DNA from: Paenibacillus sp. H1-7
Lineage (GTDB): Bacteria > Bacillota > Bacilli > Paenibacillales > NBRC-103111
Assembly (NCBI RefSeq): GCF_022354825.1
Contig: NZ_CP031168.1
Location: forward strand, 2,791,501 to 2,855,500
DNA length: 64,000 nucleotides
Reading direction: 5' to 3'
This document shows positions 16,065-24,802 of the stretch, one piece after another (positions within the stretch are counted from its first letter, which is position 1; every line of letters starts with the position of its first letter). The position numbers and the translations under genes are program-made. The notes beneath the pieces were generated by a model. The model was not told the DNA's origin. It saw only the letters and a program-made list of their open reading frames with translations, and did no database searches.

Positions 16065-17666
16065 ATGTCTAGAAAAAGGTTTGTTGTTTTAGCTTGGATG
16101 ATTTCGCTTGCATTCCTGGTCGGCTGCAATAACGGAAACGTCGCCACTACGGGGACGGCTGCAGCAAAAGAGCTGGTCTACGCCACAGCGAAGGATATCA
16201 ACGACATGAACCCGCACTTATATCCGGGATCCATGCCGGCTCAAGGCATGGTGTACGAATCGCTGATTGAGAATACGGAGGAGGGAATCAAGCCGCTGCT
16301 TGCCGAATCCTGGAAGGTCTCGGACAACGGAAAAGTGTATACCTTTCATCTCCGTAACAATGTCAAATTCCACGACGGGGAGCCTTTTAACGCCGAGGCG
16401 GTCAAGAAAAATATCGATGCCGTCCAAAACAATGCAAGCAAGCATTCCTGGATCAAGCTGTCGACGAAAATCGTAAGCTGCAACGTGCTTGACGAGTACA
16501 CTGTTGAGCTGGTTTTATCCGAGCCGTACTATCCGACGTTGGTCGAGCTGTCCATGACCAGGCCTTATGTGTTCATTTCACCCAAAAACTTTATCAGCGG
16601 TGAAACGAAAAACGGAGTCAACGGCTATAAAGGGACTGGGCCCTACATGCTCGCCGAGCATAAAGTAGATCAGTATGCCGTGTTTGAAGCGAATGAAAGC
16701 TATTGGGGCGGTCCGCCGAAAATAAAGAAAGTAACGGCCAAAGTTCTTCCTGCAGGGGAGACGACCTTTCTATCGTTGAAAAAAGGCGAGGTTAACTTCA
16801 TATTTACCGATGATCGCGGCACGGACAGTCTTGATGTAGAAGCCATGAATAAGCTGGCGGAATCGGGTGATTATCAAATCGTTAGAAGCAAAGCCATGAA
16901 TACGAAAATGATTGTTGCCAATAGCGGCAAGCGGGATCAGCCTGTACATGAAACAGCCGTTCGCGAAGCGATTTGGCACGCCATTGACCGCGAAACGATC
17001 AGCAAGCAAATCTTTAGCGGAACGGAATCCGCTGCACACACCTTATTCTCAGCCAACGTGAACTATGCGGATGTCGATCTGAAGAAGCGAAGCTACGATC
17101 TCGAAGCATCAGCAAAGCTTCTCGACGGCGCCGGGTGGAAGCTTGAGAATGGTCAAGCCGTCAGAACGAAGAACGGCAGCAAGCTGACGATGAAGCTCTA
17201 TTACGATACCAACTCTTCCTCGCAAAAAACACAGGCCGAGTTCATTCAAAGCACATTAAAAAAAATAGGAATTCAGCTCGAGCTAGCCGGTGAGGAGTCC
17301 GGCTCCATTGCGAATAGAAGAACTTCCGGCGACTACGATCTGTTATTTAATCAAACCTGGGGACTGGCGTATGATCCGCAAAGCACTATCGCTGCGTTTA
17401 CATCCAAGTCTTCTTACCTGCATACGACAAGCGGTATTGCCAGAGCCGATGAGCTTTACCAAAAGATCGATCAGGTCATGGTGTCCGTGGATGAAACCAC
17501 CCGAAAATCGTTATATGCAGATATTATGAAGATCGTACACGATGAAGCCGTCTTCATTCCCATTACGAATGGCAATGTAACTGTAGTTGCTTCAAAAGCT
17601 ATCCAAGGAATCTCCTTTAAGCAAACGCAGTTCGAGCTGCCTTTTGAACGAATGAGCATAAGATAG
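16065..17666 (+). CDS. cntA: Opine-metallophore (staphylopine-type) binding lipoprotein CntA
   Basis: The protein has 533 residues. ATG 16065 follows GGAGG. A lipobox signal (LVGC, Cys21) anchors it outside the membrane. It belongs to the dipeptide/nickel solute-binding family 5 and carries blocks I recognise from Staphylococcus CntA: the start of the mature domain with DINDMNPHLYPGSMPAQ, then TFHLRNNVKFHDGEPFNAEA, NKVxxKxxPAGET-like KVLPAGETTFLSLKKGE, FTDDRGTDSLD, and RRTSGDYDLLFNQTWGL with YDPQSTIAAF. CntA binds metal complexed with staphylopine or a related nicotianamine-like opine. It is first in a six-gene unit cntA-B-C-D-F-E under a Zur-like operator, which fits zinc-starvation scavenging. 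A generic nickel/peptide-binding role is the alternative, but the operon order argues against it. Confidence 0.88.
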   Translation: MSRKRFVVLAWMISLAFLVGCNNGNVATTGTAAAKELVYATAKDINDMNPHLYPGSMPAQGMVYESLIENTEEGIKPLLAESWKVSDNGKVYTFHLRNNVKFHDGEPFNAEAVKKNIDAVQNNASKHSWIKLSTKIVSCNVLDEYTVELVLSEPYYPTLVELSMTRPYVFISPKNFISGETKNGVNGYKGTGPYMLAEHKVDQYAVFEANESYWGGPPKIKKVTAKVLPAGETTFLSLKKGEVNFIFTDDRGTDSLDVEAMNKLAESGDYQIVRSKAMNTKMIVANSGKRDQPVHETAVREAIWHAIDRETISKQIFSGTESAAHTLFSANVNYADVDLKKRSYDLEASAKLLDGAGWKLENGQAVRTKNGSKLTMKLYYDTNSSSQKTQAEFIQSTLKKIGIQLELAGEESGSIANRRTSGDYDLLFNQTWGLAYDPQSTIAAFTSKSSYLHTTSGIARADELYQKIDQVMVSVDETTRKSLYADIMKIVHDEAVFIPITNGNVTVVASKAIQGISFKQTQFELPFERMSIR

Positions 17667-17689
17667 CGTCAAATGTAAAGGAGATCTCT

Positions 17690-18622
17690 ATGGCCAGATA
17701 CATAGCGAACAGGTTATTGTTGTCACTCCCTTTGCTCTTATTCATTTCATTTATTACGTTTGTTCTCATCAATCTATCGCCTTTAGATCCGGCCGAAGCG
17801 GTACTGCAAGCACAGGGTGTACCGGCAATAACGGACGAATTGATTGCTCAGACTAGGGCACAGCTCGGCATGGACCAACCGTTTATGAAAAGATACTTGA
17901 ATTGGCTGGCTGCAAGCGTTCAGCTGAATTTCGGAAATTCATACGTCACGGGTACCCCCGTGTGGACATTGCTCGGACCTGCCTTTCTCAACACCTTGAA
18001 GCTGACGTTCGTTTCGGTGATTGCGATTATAGTTCTGTCCATCATGTTAGGCGTAGTCTGTGCACTTAGGGAGGGCAAATGGATCGATAAATCGGTAAGA
18101 GGCGTTTCCTTTTTCCTGACCGCTATGCCGTCCTATGGACTTGCAGCGTTGATGATCTGGTATTTCTCCGTGAAGCTGGATCTGCTGCCGACAAGTGGAA
18201 TGGACTCGTACCCACACTATATTTTACCGGTAAGTGTCATCGCGATCAGCTATTCAGGCATTTACTTTCGTATTGTCAGAGGCTCGATGGTAAGCCAGCG
18301 GGAAGAAGACTATGTGTTGTACGCAAGGGCGTGCGGCTTGCCAGAAAAGAAAATAACGATGCACATCCTGAGAAATTCATTGCAGGTGGCCGTTTCCGTA
18401 TTTTGCATGGCGATACCGATTATCCTGGGGAGCACGGTGGTAGTCGAAAATATATTCGCATGGCCCGGGCTAGGAACGCTTAGTGTAAAATCCATTCTGA
18501 GCAGGGACTTTCCGATGATCCAAGCGTACGTTCTGGTGCTGGCCGTAGCCTTCGTCTTGTTCAACACCGTTTCCGATATCATCAATGCAGCGATGAATCC
18601 TAAGCTAAGAAAGGATTACTGA
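17690..18622 (+). CDS. cntB: Metallophore ABC transporter permease CntB
   Basis: The protein has 310 residues and six predicted membrane segments. It has the DppB/NikB family layout: N-terminal ANRLLLSLPLLLFISFITFV, a periplasmic loop (LGMDQPFMKRYLNWL), and the cytoplasmic coupling motif DYVLYARACGLPEKKI. The AAAGGAG ribosome site lies seven bases before ATG 17690. The stop TGA is immediately followed by the cntC ATG. It forms the translocation channel with CntC for the metal-opine complex delivered by CntA. Confidence 0.88.
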   Translation: MARYIANRLLLSLPLLLFISFITFVLINLSPLDPAEAVLQAQGVPAITDELIAQTRAQLGMDQPFMKRYLNWLAASVQLNFGNSYVTGTPVWTLLGPAFLNTLKLTFVSVIAIIVLSIMLGVVCALREGKWIDKSVRGVSFFLTAMPSYGLAALMIWYFSVKLDLLPTSGMDSYPHYILPVSVIAISYSGIYFRIVRGSMVSQREEDYVLYARACGLPEKKITMHILRNSLQVAVSVFCMAIPIILGSTVVVENIFAWPGLGTLSVKSILSRDFPMIQAYVLVLAVAFVLFNTVSDIINAAMNPKLRKDY

Positions 18623-19516
18623 ATGAAACGATTAAAGCATGTGCTGAATGACAGGCTGGCCGCTTTCTCCTTCTCTATCATCGCTATGACCGTTGTGGCG
18701 GGGATCTTCGCCACGTTCTTTGCACCGCATGATCCCGAGGAGGTCCATATGGAGCTTCGATTTGCATCTGCTTCATGGGGATATCTCCTAGGCAATGATC
18801 ACTTGGGGCGCTGCATCTTATCCAGATTGATCTATGGAATCCGCCCCAGCGTGTTATGGGTGTTCGTTGCGCTCATTCTGTCCGTATCGATAGGAGCGGT
18901 TCTTGGCTTTATCGCAGGCTACTACCAAGGCAAAACCGACGCTATTTTGATGCGGATTTGCGATGTGATGCTTTCGTTCCCGGGATATGTCATGACGCTT
19001 GCTGTCATCGGTATTTTGGGGGTCGGCCTTGGAAATATTTTGATTGCGTTTGCGCTGATGAAATGGGCATGGTTTGCACGTATTATCCGAACATCCGTCA
19101 TGCAATATGCGCAGTCCGACTATATCAAATTCGCCAAAGCCATCGGGGGCAGCGACGCCAACATCATGTGGAAGCACCTTGTGCCTGTCGCTCTACCCGA
19201 CATAGCGGTCCTAGCCAGCAGCTCCTTTGGCTCCATGATATTGCACATATCGGGCTTTTCGTTCCTGGGATTAGGAATTCAAGCTCCGAATGCAGAGTGG
19301 GGAATGATGCTGAATGAAGCGAGGGAAGTCATGTTCTCTCGACCGGAGCTTATGCTGGCGCCCGGCATGGCCATCATTGTCGTCGTGTCCGCGATGAACT
19401 TTTTGTCGGATGCGCTGCAAACGGCTTTGGATCCTAAATTAATGGCTTTTCCTCGGAAGAACCAAGACGCCGCAGCCGTCTCAACCGTGAAGCTGCAAGA
19501 AAATGGGGTGGCATAA
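18623..19516 (+). CDS. cntC: Metallophore ABC transporter permease CntC
   Basis: The protein has 297 residues and is a DppC/NikC-type permease with six membrane segments. It shows the family sequence LLGNDHLGRCILSRLIYGIRPS after the first segment and the coupling motif DYIKFAKAIGGSDANIMWKH. It starts directly at the end of cntB with no gap and pairs with it. The C-terminal SFLGLGIQAPNAEWGMML block is typical. CntC in Staphylococcus has the same length range. Confidence 0.88.
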   Translation: MKRLKHVLNDRLAAFSFSIIAMTVVAGIFATFFAPHDPEEVHMELRFASASWGYLLGNDHLGRCILSRLIYGIRPSVLWVFVALILSVSIGAVLGFIAGYYQGKTDAILMRICDVMLSFPGYVMTLAVIGILGVGLGNILIAFALMKWAWFARIIRTSVMQYAQSDYIKFAKAIGGSDANIMWKHLVPVALPDIAVLASSSFGSMILHISGFSFLGLGIQAPNAEWGMMLNEAREVMFSRPELMLAPGMAIIVVVSAMNFLSDALQTALDPKLMAFPRKNQDAAAVSTVKLQENGVA

Positions 19517-19519
19517 TCA

Positions 19520-20344
19520 TTGACGAATATTTTGGAAGTCAACCAGTTGAAGGTTTGGGATAGCGGTACCGGCAAAGTTATCATTCCTAATAGCTCGTTC
19601 CACGTAAAACAGGGAAGCAGTCTGGCTATCGTAGGGGAAAGCGGCAGCGGGAAGTCGATGACCTGCAGGGCGATCATGAGATTAAATAAACCGGGGATCC
19701 GCCATACGGGAGACATTCTGTTCAATGGGGAGAACTTAACTCATCTTCCGAGAGAACGAATGAGGAAAATAAGAGGAAAACAGCTTTGCATGATTATGCA
19801 AAACGGCATGCGTGCCTTTGATCCTTCTTGCATTATCGGGGTGCATCTTAAAGAAACCCTTGTAGAGCATTACGGGTGGAGCCGTGAGGAAATAACAACG
19901 AATATGAAGCATGCCATGGAAAGCGTCATGCTGAAACATCCGATCGATATTATGAATAAATATCCGCACCAGTTATCGGGAGGAATGCTGCAGCGGGTCA
20001 TGATAGCGCTGGCGATCGTATTGAAGCCGGACCTCGTGATAGCCGATGAGCCGACGACCGCACTCGATTCGATCTCGCAGTTCGAAGTGGTGGAGCAGTT
20101 CACTCAACTTCGGGATCGGATGGGCTGCTCGATGATCTTCATTTCGCACGACCTGGCCGTTGTCAGGAAGCTGGCTGACGAAATGGTAGTCATGAAAGAC
20201 GGAGCCATTGTAGAGAAAGGGACGACCGATGCCGTTTTCTCAGAAGCCCGGCACGAGTACACTCGGTATCTGGTGTCTACGAAGCATGCGCTAACCGAAC
20301 ATTTTAAGCGCATCATGGGGGGTGTTAATGCTGCTGCGCGTTGA
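19520..20344 (+). CDS. cntD: Metallophore ABC transporter ATPase CntD
   Basis: The protein has 274 residues and starts at TTG 19520, three bases after the cntC stop, with GGGGTGG as ribosome site. ATPase motifs are Walker A GESGSGKS (39-46), signature LSGGM, Walker B LVIADEP and switch histidine in FISHDLA. It is the first of two ATPases and powers import with CntF. The gene overlaps the start of cntF. Confidence 0.88.
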   Translation: MTNILEVNQLKVWDSGTGKVIIPNSSFHVKQGSSLAIVGESGSGKSMTCRAIMRLNKPGIRHTGDILFNGENLTHLPRERMRKIRGKQLCMIMQNGMRAFDPSCIIGVHLKETLVEHYGWSREEITTNMKHAMESVMLKHPIDIMNKYPHQLSGGMLQRVMIALAIVLKPDLVIADEPTTALDSISQFEVVEQFTQLRDRMGCSMIFISHDLAVVRKLADEMVVMKDGAIVEKGTTDAVFSEARHEYTRYLVSTKHALTEHFKRIMGGVNAAAR

Positions 20345-21074
20345 CAATGTTGAGAAATCTTATCCACATTTCGGACTATTCTCTAAGAGCAGACAACAGG
20401 TATTGAACAATATCAGTTTCGAATGCGAGCACGGGGAATGTCTCGGCATTATTGGAGAAAGCGGAAGCGGCAAATCGACATTAGGCCGATTAATCCTTGG
20501 CATAGAGAAGCCGGACCGAGGAACTATTGCGTTCGAAGGAAAACCGGTTGAAGACCGCAAGGTAAGGTCGGGGAACCTCAGCGCCGTATTTCAAGACTAT
20601 GCTTCCTCCATGAATCCGTTCTATACTGTGGAAGAAGTTATTATGGAGCCACTGCGCTTGCAAAAGCAAAAACAAGCCGAAGGGAACAGCCAAATCGATC
20701 TGTTATTATATCAAGTCGGTTTGAATCCGTCTTATCGCAGTAAATATCCCCATGAGCTGTCCGGAGGAGAGGCTCAGAGGGTTTGTATCGCCCGAGCCGT
20801 CTGTACGGTGCCGAAATTGATAGTATTAGACGAAGCCATCAGCTCCTTGGATGGACCCGTTCAATTTCAAGTGCTTGATTTGTTAAAAAGCCTGAGAAGC
20901 ATGTACAACATGGGGTACATTTTCATCACCCACGATATTCAGGCTGCTGCCTATATTTGCGACAGTCTAATGATCATCCGCAAAGGCCGGATCGAAGAAA
21001 CGGTTAAGGTTGAACAGCTTGGAGACGTTCAATCTGCGTATGCAAGGAAGCTGCTGCAGATGGTCATTACCTAG
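20328..21074 (+). CDS. cntF: Metallophore ABC transporter ATPase CntF
   Basis: The protein has 248 residues from ATG 20328. A GTG at 20322 would add two residues, but ATG sits better behind the G-run at 20316-20321. It has Walker A GESGSGKS (43-50), signature LSGGEAQR, Walker B LIVLDEA and the switch region FITHDI. It lacks the C-terminal oligopeptide-transporter extension found in DppF-type ATPases, as CntF does. It overlaps cntD by 17 bases, indicating coupled translation. Confidence 0.87.
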   Translation: MLLRVDNVEKSYPHFGLFSKSRQQVLNNISFECEHGECLGIIGESGSGKSTLGRLILGIEKPDRGTIAFEGKPVEDRKVRSGNLSAVFQDYASSMNPFYTVEEVIMEPLRLQKQKQAEGNSQIDLLLYQVGLNPSYRSKYPHELSGGEAQRVCIARAVCTVPKLIVLDEAISSLDGPVQFQVLDLLKSLRSMYNMGYIFITHDIQAAAYICDSLMIIRKGRIEETVKVEQLGDVQSAYARKLLQMVIT

Positions 21075-21117
21075 CTGCGGAGAGACAGCCGAGAGATTTG
21101 AGGAAGGAGATCGAGGT

Positions 21118-22320
21118 GTGAGAGGAGCCTTGTCTTGGCCATTTGTACGATTATATTTGTTAACTCTTTTATATTTTAGCGCAAATTCCATATTAAATGT
21201 CGTGATTCCGTTAAAGGTTGAATCTCTCGGTGCGACCAACACAACGATCGGCTTGATCATGGGGGCGTATTTGCTGACTACCATGTTCTTTCGTCCGTGG
21301 GCGGGCCACAAGATTCAACAGTATGGGCCGATCAAAGTACTGCGCACGATTCTGGTCGTCAATGGATTGGCCTTGCTCCTTTATACGGTTACCGGATTGG
21401 GAGGCTATTTCGTCGCCCGTATACTGCAAGGGGTGTGTACCGCTTTTTTCTCGATGGCATTGCAGCTGGGCATCATTGATTCCCTACCGGACAAGGATCG
21501 GTCGCAGGGGATTTCCATGTATTCCTTATGCTCCTATTTGCCGGGTATTGTTGGCCCCCTGCTTGCGCTGGGTATTTGGCAGGCGGGAGATACGAATTAT
21601 TTTGCCTGGGTCATGATTGCCATAGCCATCTTTACAGGAGCGGTCGGCTTCAGCGTCCGAATAGACAAGCACGAGAACGGATCTGCTTCAGCCCGGATGG
21701 AGCAGGGAGCAGCCATATTCAATTCGTTCCGTATGCTTGTCCAAAATCCGCATTTATTCAGGTGCAGCGTCTTGATGCTCTCAGCTTCCGTTATATTGGG
21801 TTCGGTTACGGCTTTTATCCCGCTGTATGCCGCTCAGATCGATGGCGCGAATGCAGGGGTGTATCTCATGCTTCAGGCTGGTACCGTTGTATTGGTTAGA
21901 GTTGCCTTGATGAAAAAAATCCCGTCGGACGGCAAGTGGCGTTCCTCATTTATCATGTGGATCCTGCTTATTCAGACCGCTTCCGCACAAAGCATAAGCT
22001 TCTCTGCCGCAGGCGGCGCTGCTTTTTTATATACAGGTGCCGTCATGATGGGAATCGCTCAAGCACTCCTGCATCCTACCCTCACAACCTATTTGACCTT
22101 CAAGCTGTCCCGGACGAATCGCAATGTGCTGCTTGGGCTGTTTCTGGCAATGGCTGATTTGGGCGTATCGCTCGGCGGAGTCGTCATGGGGCCGGTGGCG
22201 GATATATCCTCGTATCCGTTAATGTACATGATTTGCGCCATGTTAGGTGCGGCAATGATTATTTTTACATACTCCATAAAACTATCGGGAAAATCCGATA
22301 CGCTTAATGATCAACCATAG
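21118..22320 (+). CDS. cntE: MFS metallophore exporter CntE
   Basis: The protein has 400 residues. GTG 21118 is chosen because AGGAAGGAG (21101-21109) precedes it by eight bases; the frame extends upstream to 21010 but that part overlaps cntF. Twelve membrane segments of the major facilitator superfamily are predicted. The N-terminus RGALSWPFVRLYLLTLLYFS and the blocks LGATNTTIGLIMGAYLL and FRPWAG closely resemble staphylococcal CntE, the exporter of newly made staphylopine. It is unusual here because the synthesis genes cntKLM are not beside it. It ends the operon and is followed by a terminator. The alternative is a generic MFS drug-efflux pump, less likely in this gene order. Confidence 0.86.
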   Translation: MRGALSWPFVRLYLLTLLYFSANSILNVVIPLKVESLGATNTTIGLIMGAYLLTTMFFRPWAGHKIQQYGPIKVLRTILVVNGLALLLYTVTGLGGYFVARILQGVCTAFFSMALQLGIIDSLPDKDRSQGISMYSLCSYLPGIVGPLLALGIWQAGDTNYFAWVMIAIAIFTGAVGFSVRIDKHENGSASARMEQGAAIFNSFRMLVQNPHLFRCSVLMLSASVILGSVTAFIPLYAAQIDGANAGVYLMLQAGTVVLVRVALMKKIPSDGKWRSSFIMWILLIQTASAQSISFSAAGGAAFLYTGAVMMGIAQALLHPTLTTYLTFKLSRTNRNVLLGLFLAMADLGVSLGGVVMGPVADISSYPLMYMICAMLGAAMIIFTYSIKLSGKSDTLNDQP

Positions 22321-22328
22321 CTTACAGA

Positions 22329-22352
22329 CCTGGCCGAAAAGCCGGGTTTTTT
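22329..22352 (+). terminator. Intrinsic terminator of the cnt operon
   Basis: Stem CCTGGC/GCCGGG (one G-T pair), loop CGAAAA, then six T. Confidence 0.8.
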
Positions 22353-22464
22353 CGTTAAAAGGGTATACAATGTAAGGCAACCGACGAAAAGCTAATGGGG
22401 ATAGGTGAGGTATCTCTGCATGGAAGGAGCCCCCCTCCGGGTACCCTTGCAGCTTGCTCCATTG

Positions 22465-23229
22465 CTAACTGCGCCAGGAGGCAAACTTTCTGTTGAATTG
22501 TCTCGGGCTTTCGCCGGTATGTTTTTTGAAAAATTTCGAGAATGAAAAGATATCGTTAAACCCAAGATCGGCGGCAATTTCGGAGATGCTCTGCTCTCTG
22601 TAGCGGAGCTGCTCCTCCATCTTCTGGATTCGGACTTGGTCGATGTAAGACTTTAAGCTTTCCCCGGTTATTTCCTTGAACTTCTTCGATAAATGGCTGC
22701 GCGTATACGATAGCTCTTCGGCAAGCTCGTTGATCGTGATTGCTCTGCCGTTGCGCATTTTTACCTGATCCATAACAAGCTTGACCAGCAGCTCGGAGGT
22801 ATCGTCCGATTTGTGGAAATCGTCGGACTGAACGTAGTGAAACATCGTATCCAGAAAACCGTTAACAAATGCTTCCTCATAGCTCTTGTAAGGAGAATCA
22901 TGAATGACCGTCTTGAAGGAGGAGACGAGCCTGCTGGTGAACTGGTTTCCGTGAATCGTTCCTCCCCATACAGGAAAGCCGTCATCTTCCCGCTCGAACT
23001 TTAAAGTAAGCCAAGAGGCGCCATTTGGATTATATGTAAACCCGTGCTCCCAGCCTGGAGGAACCAGCAGCATATCGCCCATGTCCAGGGAGTGCTCCTC
23101 CCCGAGCATGGTGCTTTGAATTGCGCCTTGCGTAACGATCTCCAACTGCCAATACTCGTGCCTGTGCAGTTCTCTAACAGATGGATATGCTCTTGAGCCG
23201 AAATAAACGGAAAGCACTTTGGATTTCAT
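22465..23229 (-). CDS. AraC-family transcriptional regulator (cupin sensor)
   Basis: The protein has 254 residues. The start at 23229 (MKSKVLSVYFGSR) is set by GGAGGA five bases upstream; the longer frame to 23355 has no ribosome site. N-terminal cupin: ELHRHEYWQLEIVTQG and GDMLLVPPGWEHGF. C-terminal double helix-turn-helix: TINELAEELSYTRSHLSKKF and QSISEIAADLGFNDIFSFSK, ending ESPRQFNRK. It is divergent from the Gfo/Idh/MocA-sulfatase pair and is their probable activator. Ligand not readable from sequence; a sulfated or methylated sugar is a guess from context. Confidence 0.92.
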   Translation of the reverse strand: MKSKVLSVYFGSRAYPSVRELHRHEYWQLEIVTQGAIQSTMLGEEHSLDMGDMLLVPPGWEHGFTYNPNGASWLTLKFEREDDGFPVWGGTIHGNQFTSRLVSSFKTVIHDSPYKSYEEAFVNGFLDTMFHYVQSDDFHKSDDTSELLVKLVMDQVKMRNGRAITINELAEELSYTRSHLSKKFKEITGESLKSYIDQVRIQKMEEQLRYREQSISEIAADLGFNDIFSFSKFFKKHTGESPRQFNRKFASWRS

Positions 23230-23439
23230 ATGCGTCCTCCCTATGGATGGCAGTGGATAATGAGAAGCTGAATCACACATTTTTACAAGTAATGCGACTA
23301 TTCGGACATTCGTTTTCCGATGGGTACGTGGTAATTTAAAGGTATTATAAAGCAATGGGGTATGCGCTTACAAGGCAATAAAATCAAATTATGATGAAGT
23401 CGCGACCAGCACCTATTAAACAATCTGGGGGAAACGAAA

Positions 23440-24747
23440 ATGAGCAATCCGATGTCAGATCATATTGAACAAAATAGCCCTGTTACCGTCGTTATCGTAG
23501 GAGCCGGACATCGAAGCCTAATCTACGCGTCTTATGCAAAGCAGCATCCTGAACAAATGAAAATTGTCGGCGTCGTCGAGCCGGATAGCGAGCGCAGGAA
23601 TCTAACCAAGGAGCGCTTCGACATACCGGAAGAATGCTGCTACGCCGATCTCGAGGAGTTTGTACGCCAGCCTAAAATGGCCGATGCCGTCATTAACGGC
23701 ACGTTGGATGATATTCATGTAGCTACTTCGATTCCGCTGCTTAGAGCCGGTTATGACATCATGCTCGAGAAACCGATTGGCGTGAGCGAAGATGAAGTAA
23801 TGGAGCTGTATGAAGAAGCTGAGCGCAACGGCAGAAAAGTGATGATCTGTCACGTGCTCCGCTATGCGCCATTCTACGAATCGATTCGCCGCCAAATCGC
23901 CGACGGGGTGATCGGCAATATCGTCAGCGTGACAACAAGCGAGAATGTCAGCTACCACCATATGGCTATGGCTTATGTAAGAGGAAAGTGGGGGAACAAA
24001 GGCAAGAGCGGTTCGTCGATGCTCATGGCCAAAAGCTGCCACGACCTGGATATCATAACCTGGATGCAGGGCGACGTACGGCCGGCTAGAGTCGGCAGTT
24101 TCGGAAGCTTGATGCAGTTCCGTCCGGAAAATGCGCCTGAAGGGGCAGGTACCCGATGTCTGGTCGATTGCGCGATAGAGGAATCCTGTCCGTATTCCGC
24201 ACGCAAAAACTACATTGAGCAGCGACTGTGGAGAGCTTACGTTTCTTACAATACTCATTTGGGGGTCAAAGCAAGCGACGAGGAATTGGCGGAATCGCTG
24301 CGGACGGACAGCCCGTACGGGCGCTGCGTATGGCATTGCGATAACGACGTGGTCGATCATCAGACCGTCATTATCGAATTCGAGGACGGAAGCACGGGGA
24401 CGCATGTGATGACCGGCGGCGTGTCCAAGCCGGGACGAGCTATTCACATTATCGGAACCAAAGGAGAAATTCAAGGAGAGCTCGAGGAGGGCTCCTACAT
24501 CATCCGCCATCCCGATGCCCGCAAAGGCCACATTTATTCCGAGCAGCGCATCGAGCTTGGAGTAGCCAACGATATGCACGGCGGAGGGGATCTGCGTCTT
24601 GCCGAGGATTTCGTCAAAGTATTGCGAGGCGCGGAGCCATCGATATCCTCGACCGCTTTGGAAAAGTCGATCGACGGACATTTGATCGGATTTGCGGCCG
24701 ACCGGTCACGGGCGGAGAATAAAATCGTCGAGCTGCGACGTGTGTAA
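23440..24747 (+). CDS. Gfo/Idh/MocA-family oxidoreductase
   Basis: The protein has 435 residues. The N-terminal Rossmann fold binds NAD(P): VTVVIVGAGHRSLIYASYA, with the family's EKPIG motif (LEKPIGVSEDE, catalytic Lys region) near residue 110. The C-terminal alpha/beta domain has GSSMLMAKSCHDLDIITW, where K and the HD pair are the expected catalytic positions. The family oxidises or reduces sugar and inositol hydroxyls. It is longer than the usual 340-390 residues, with a Cys-containing insert (CLVDCAIEESCPYSARKNYI) that might bind a metal; that is speculation. A sulfatase gene follows 55 bases downstream, so it probably acts on the desulfated sugar. Confidence 0.9.
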   Translation: MSNPMSDHIEQNSPVTVVIVGAGHRSLIYASYAKQHPEQMKIVGVVEPDSERRNLTKERFDIPEECCYADLEEFVRQPKMADAVINGTLDDIHVATSIPLLRAGYDIMLEKPIGVSEDEVMELYEEAERNGRKVMICHVLRYAPFYESIRRQIADGVIGNIVSVTTSENVSYHHMAMAYVRGKWGNKGKSGSSMLMAKSCHDLDIITWMQGDVRPARVGSFGSLMQFRPENAPEGAGTRCLVDCAIEESCPYSARKNYIEQRLWRAYVSYNTHLGVKASDEELAESLRTDSPYGRCVWHCDNDVVDHQTVIIEFEDGSTGTHVMTGGVSKPGRAIHIIGTKGEIQGELEEGSYIIRHPDARKGHIYSEQRIELGVANDMHGGGDLRLAEDFVKVLRGAEPSISSTALEKSIDGHLIGFAADRSRAENKIVELRRV

Positions 24748-24802
24748 CTGACTTTAAACCAGCTGCAAACGGTGCAGTGGGTTCAGATGGGAGATACCGT
24801 AG

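Noticed and set aside
16065..21074. Reading the operon as a plain nickel or dipeptide importer (nikABCDE/dpp)
   Set aside because: The sixth gene is a CntE-like MFS exporter, the binding protein carries CntA blocks, and the operator resembles a Zur box rather than a NikR site.
23602..24681. Long open frame (359 codons) on the minus strand
   Set aside because: It lies entirely opposite the oxidoreductase gene, has no ribosome site and encodes no recognisable protein; it is a mirror of codon bias.
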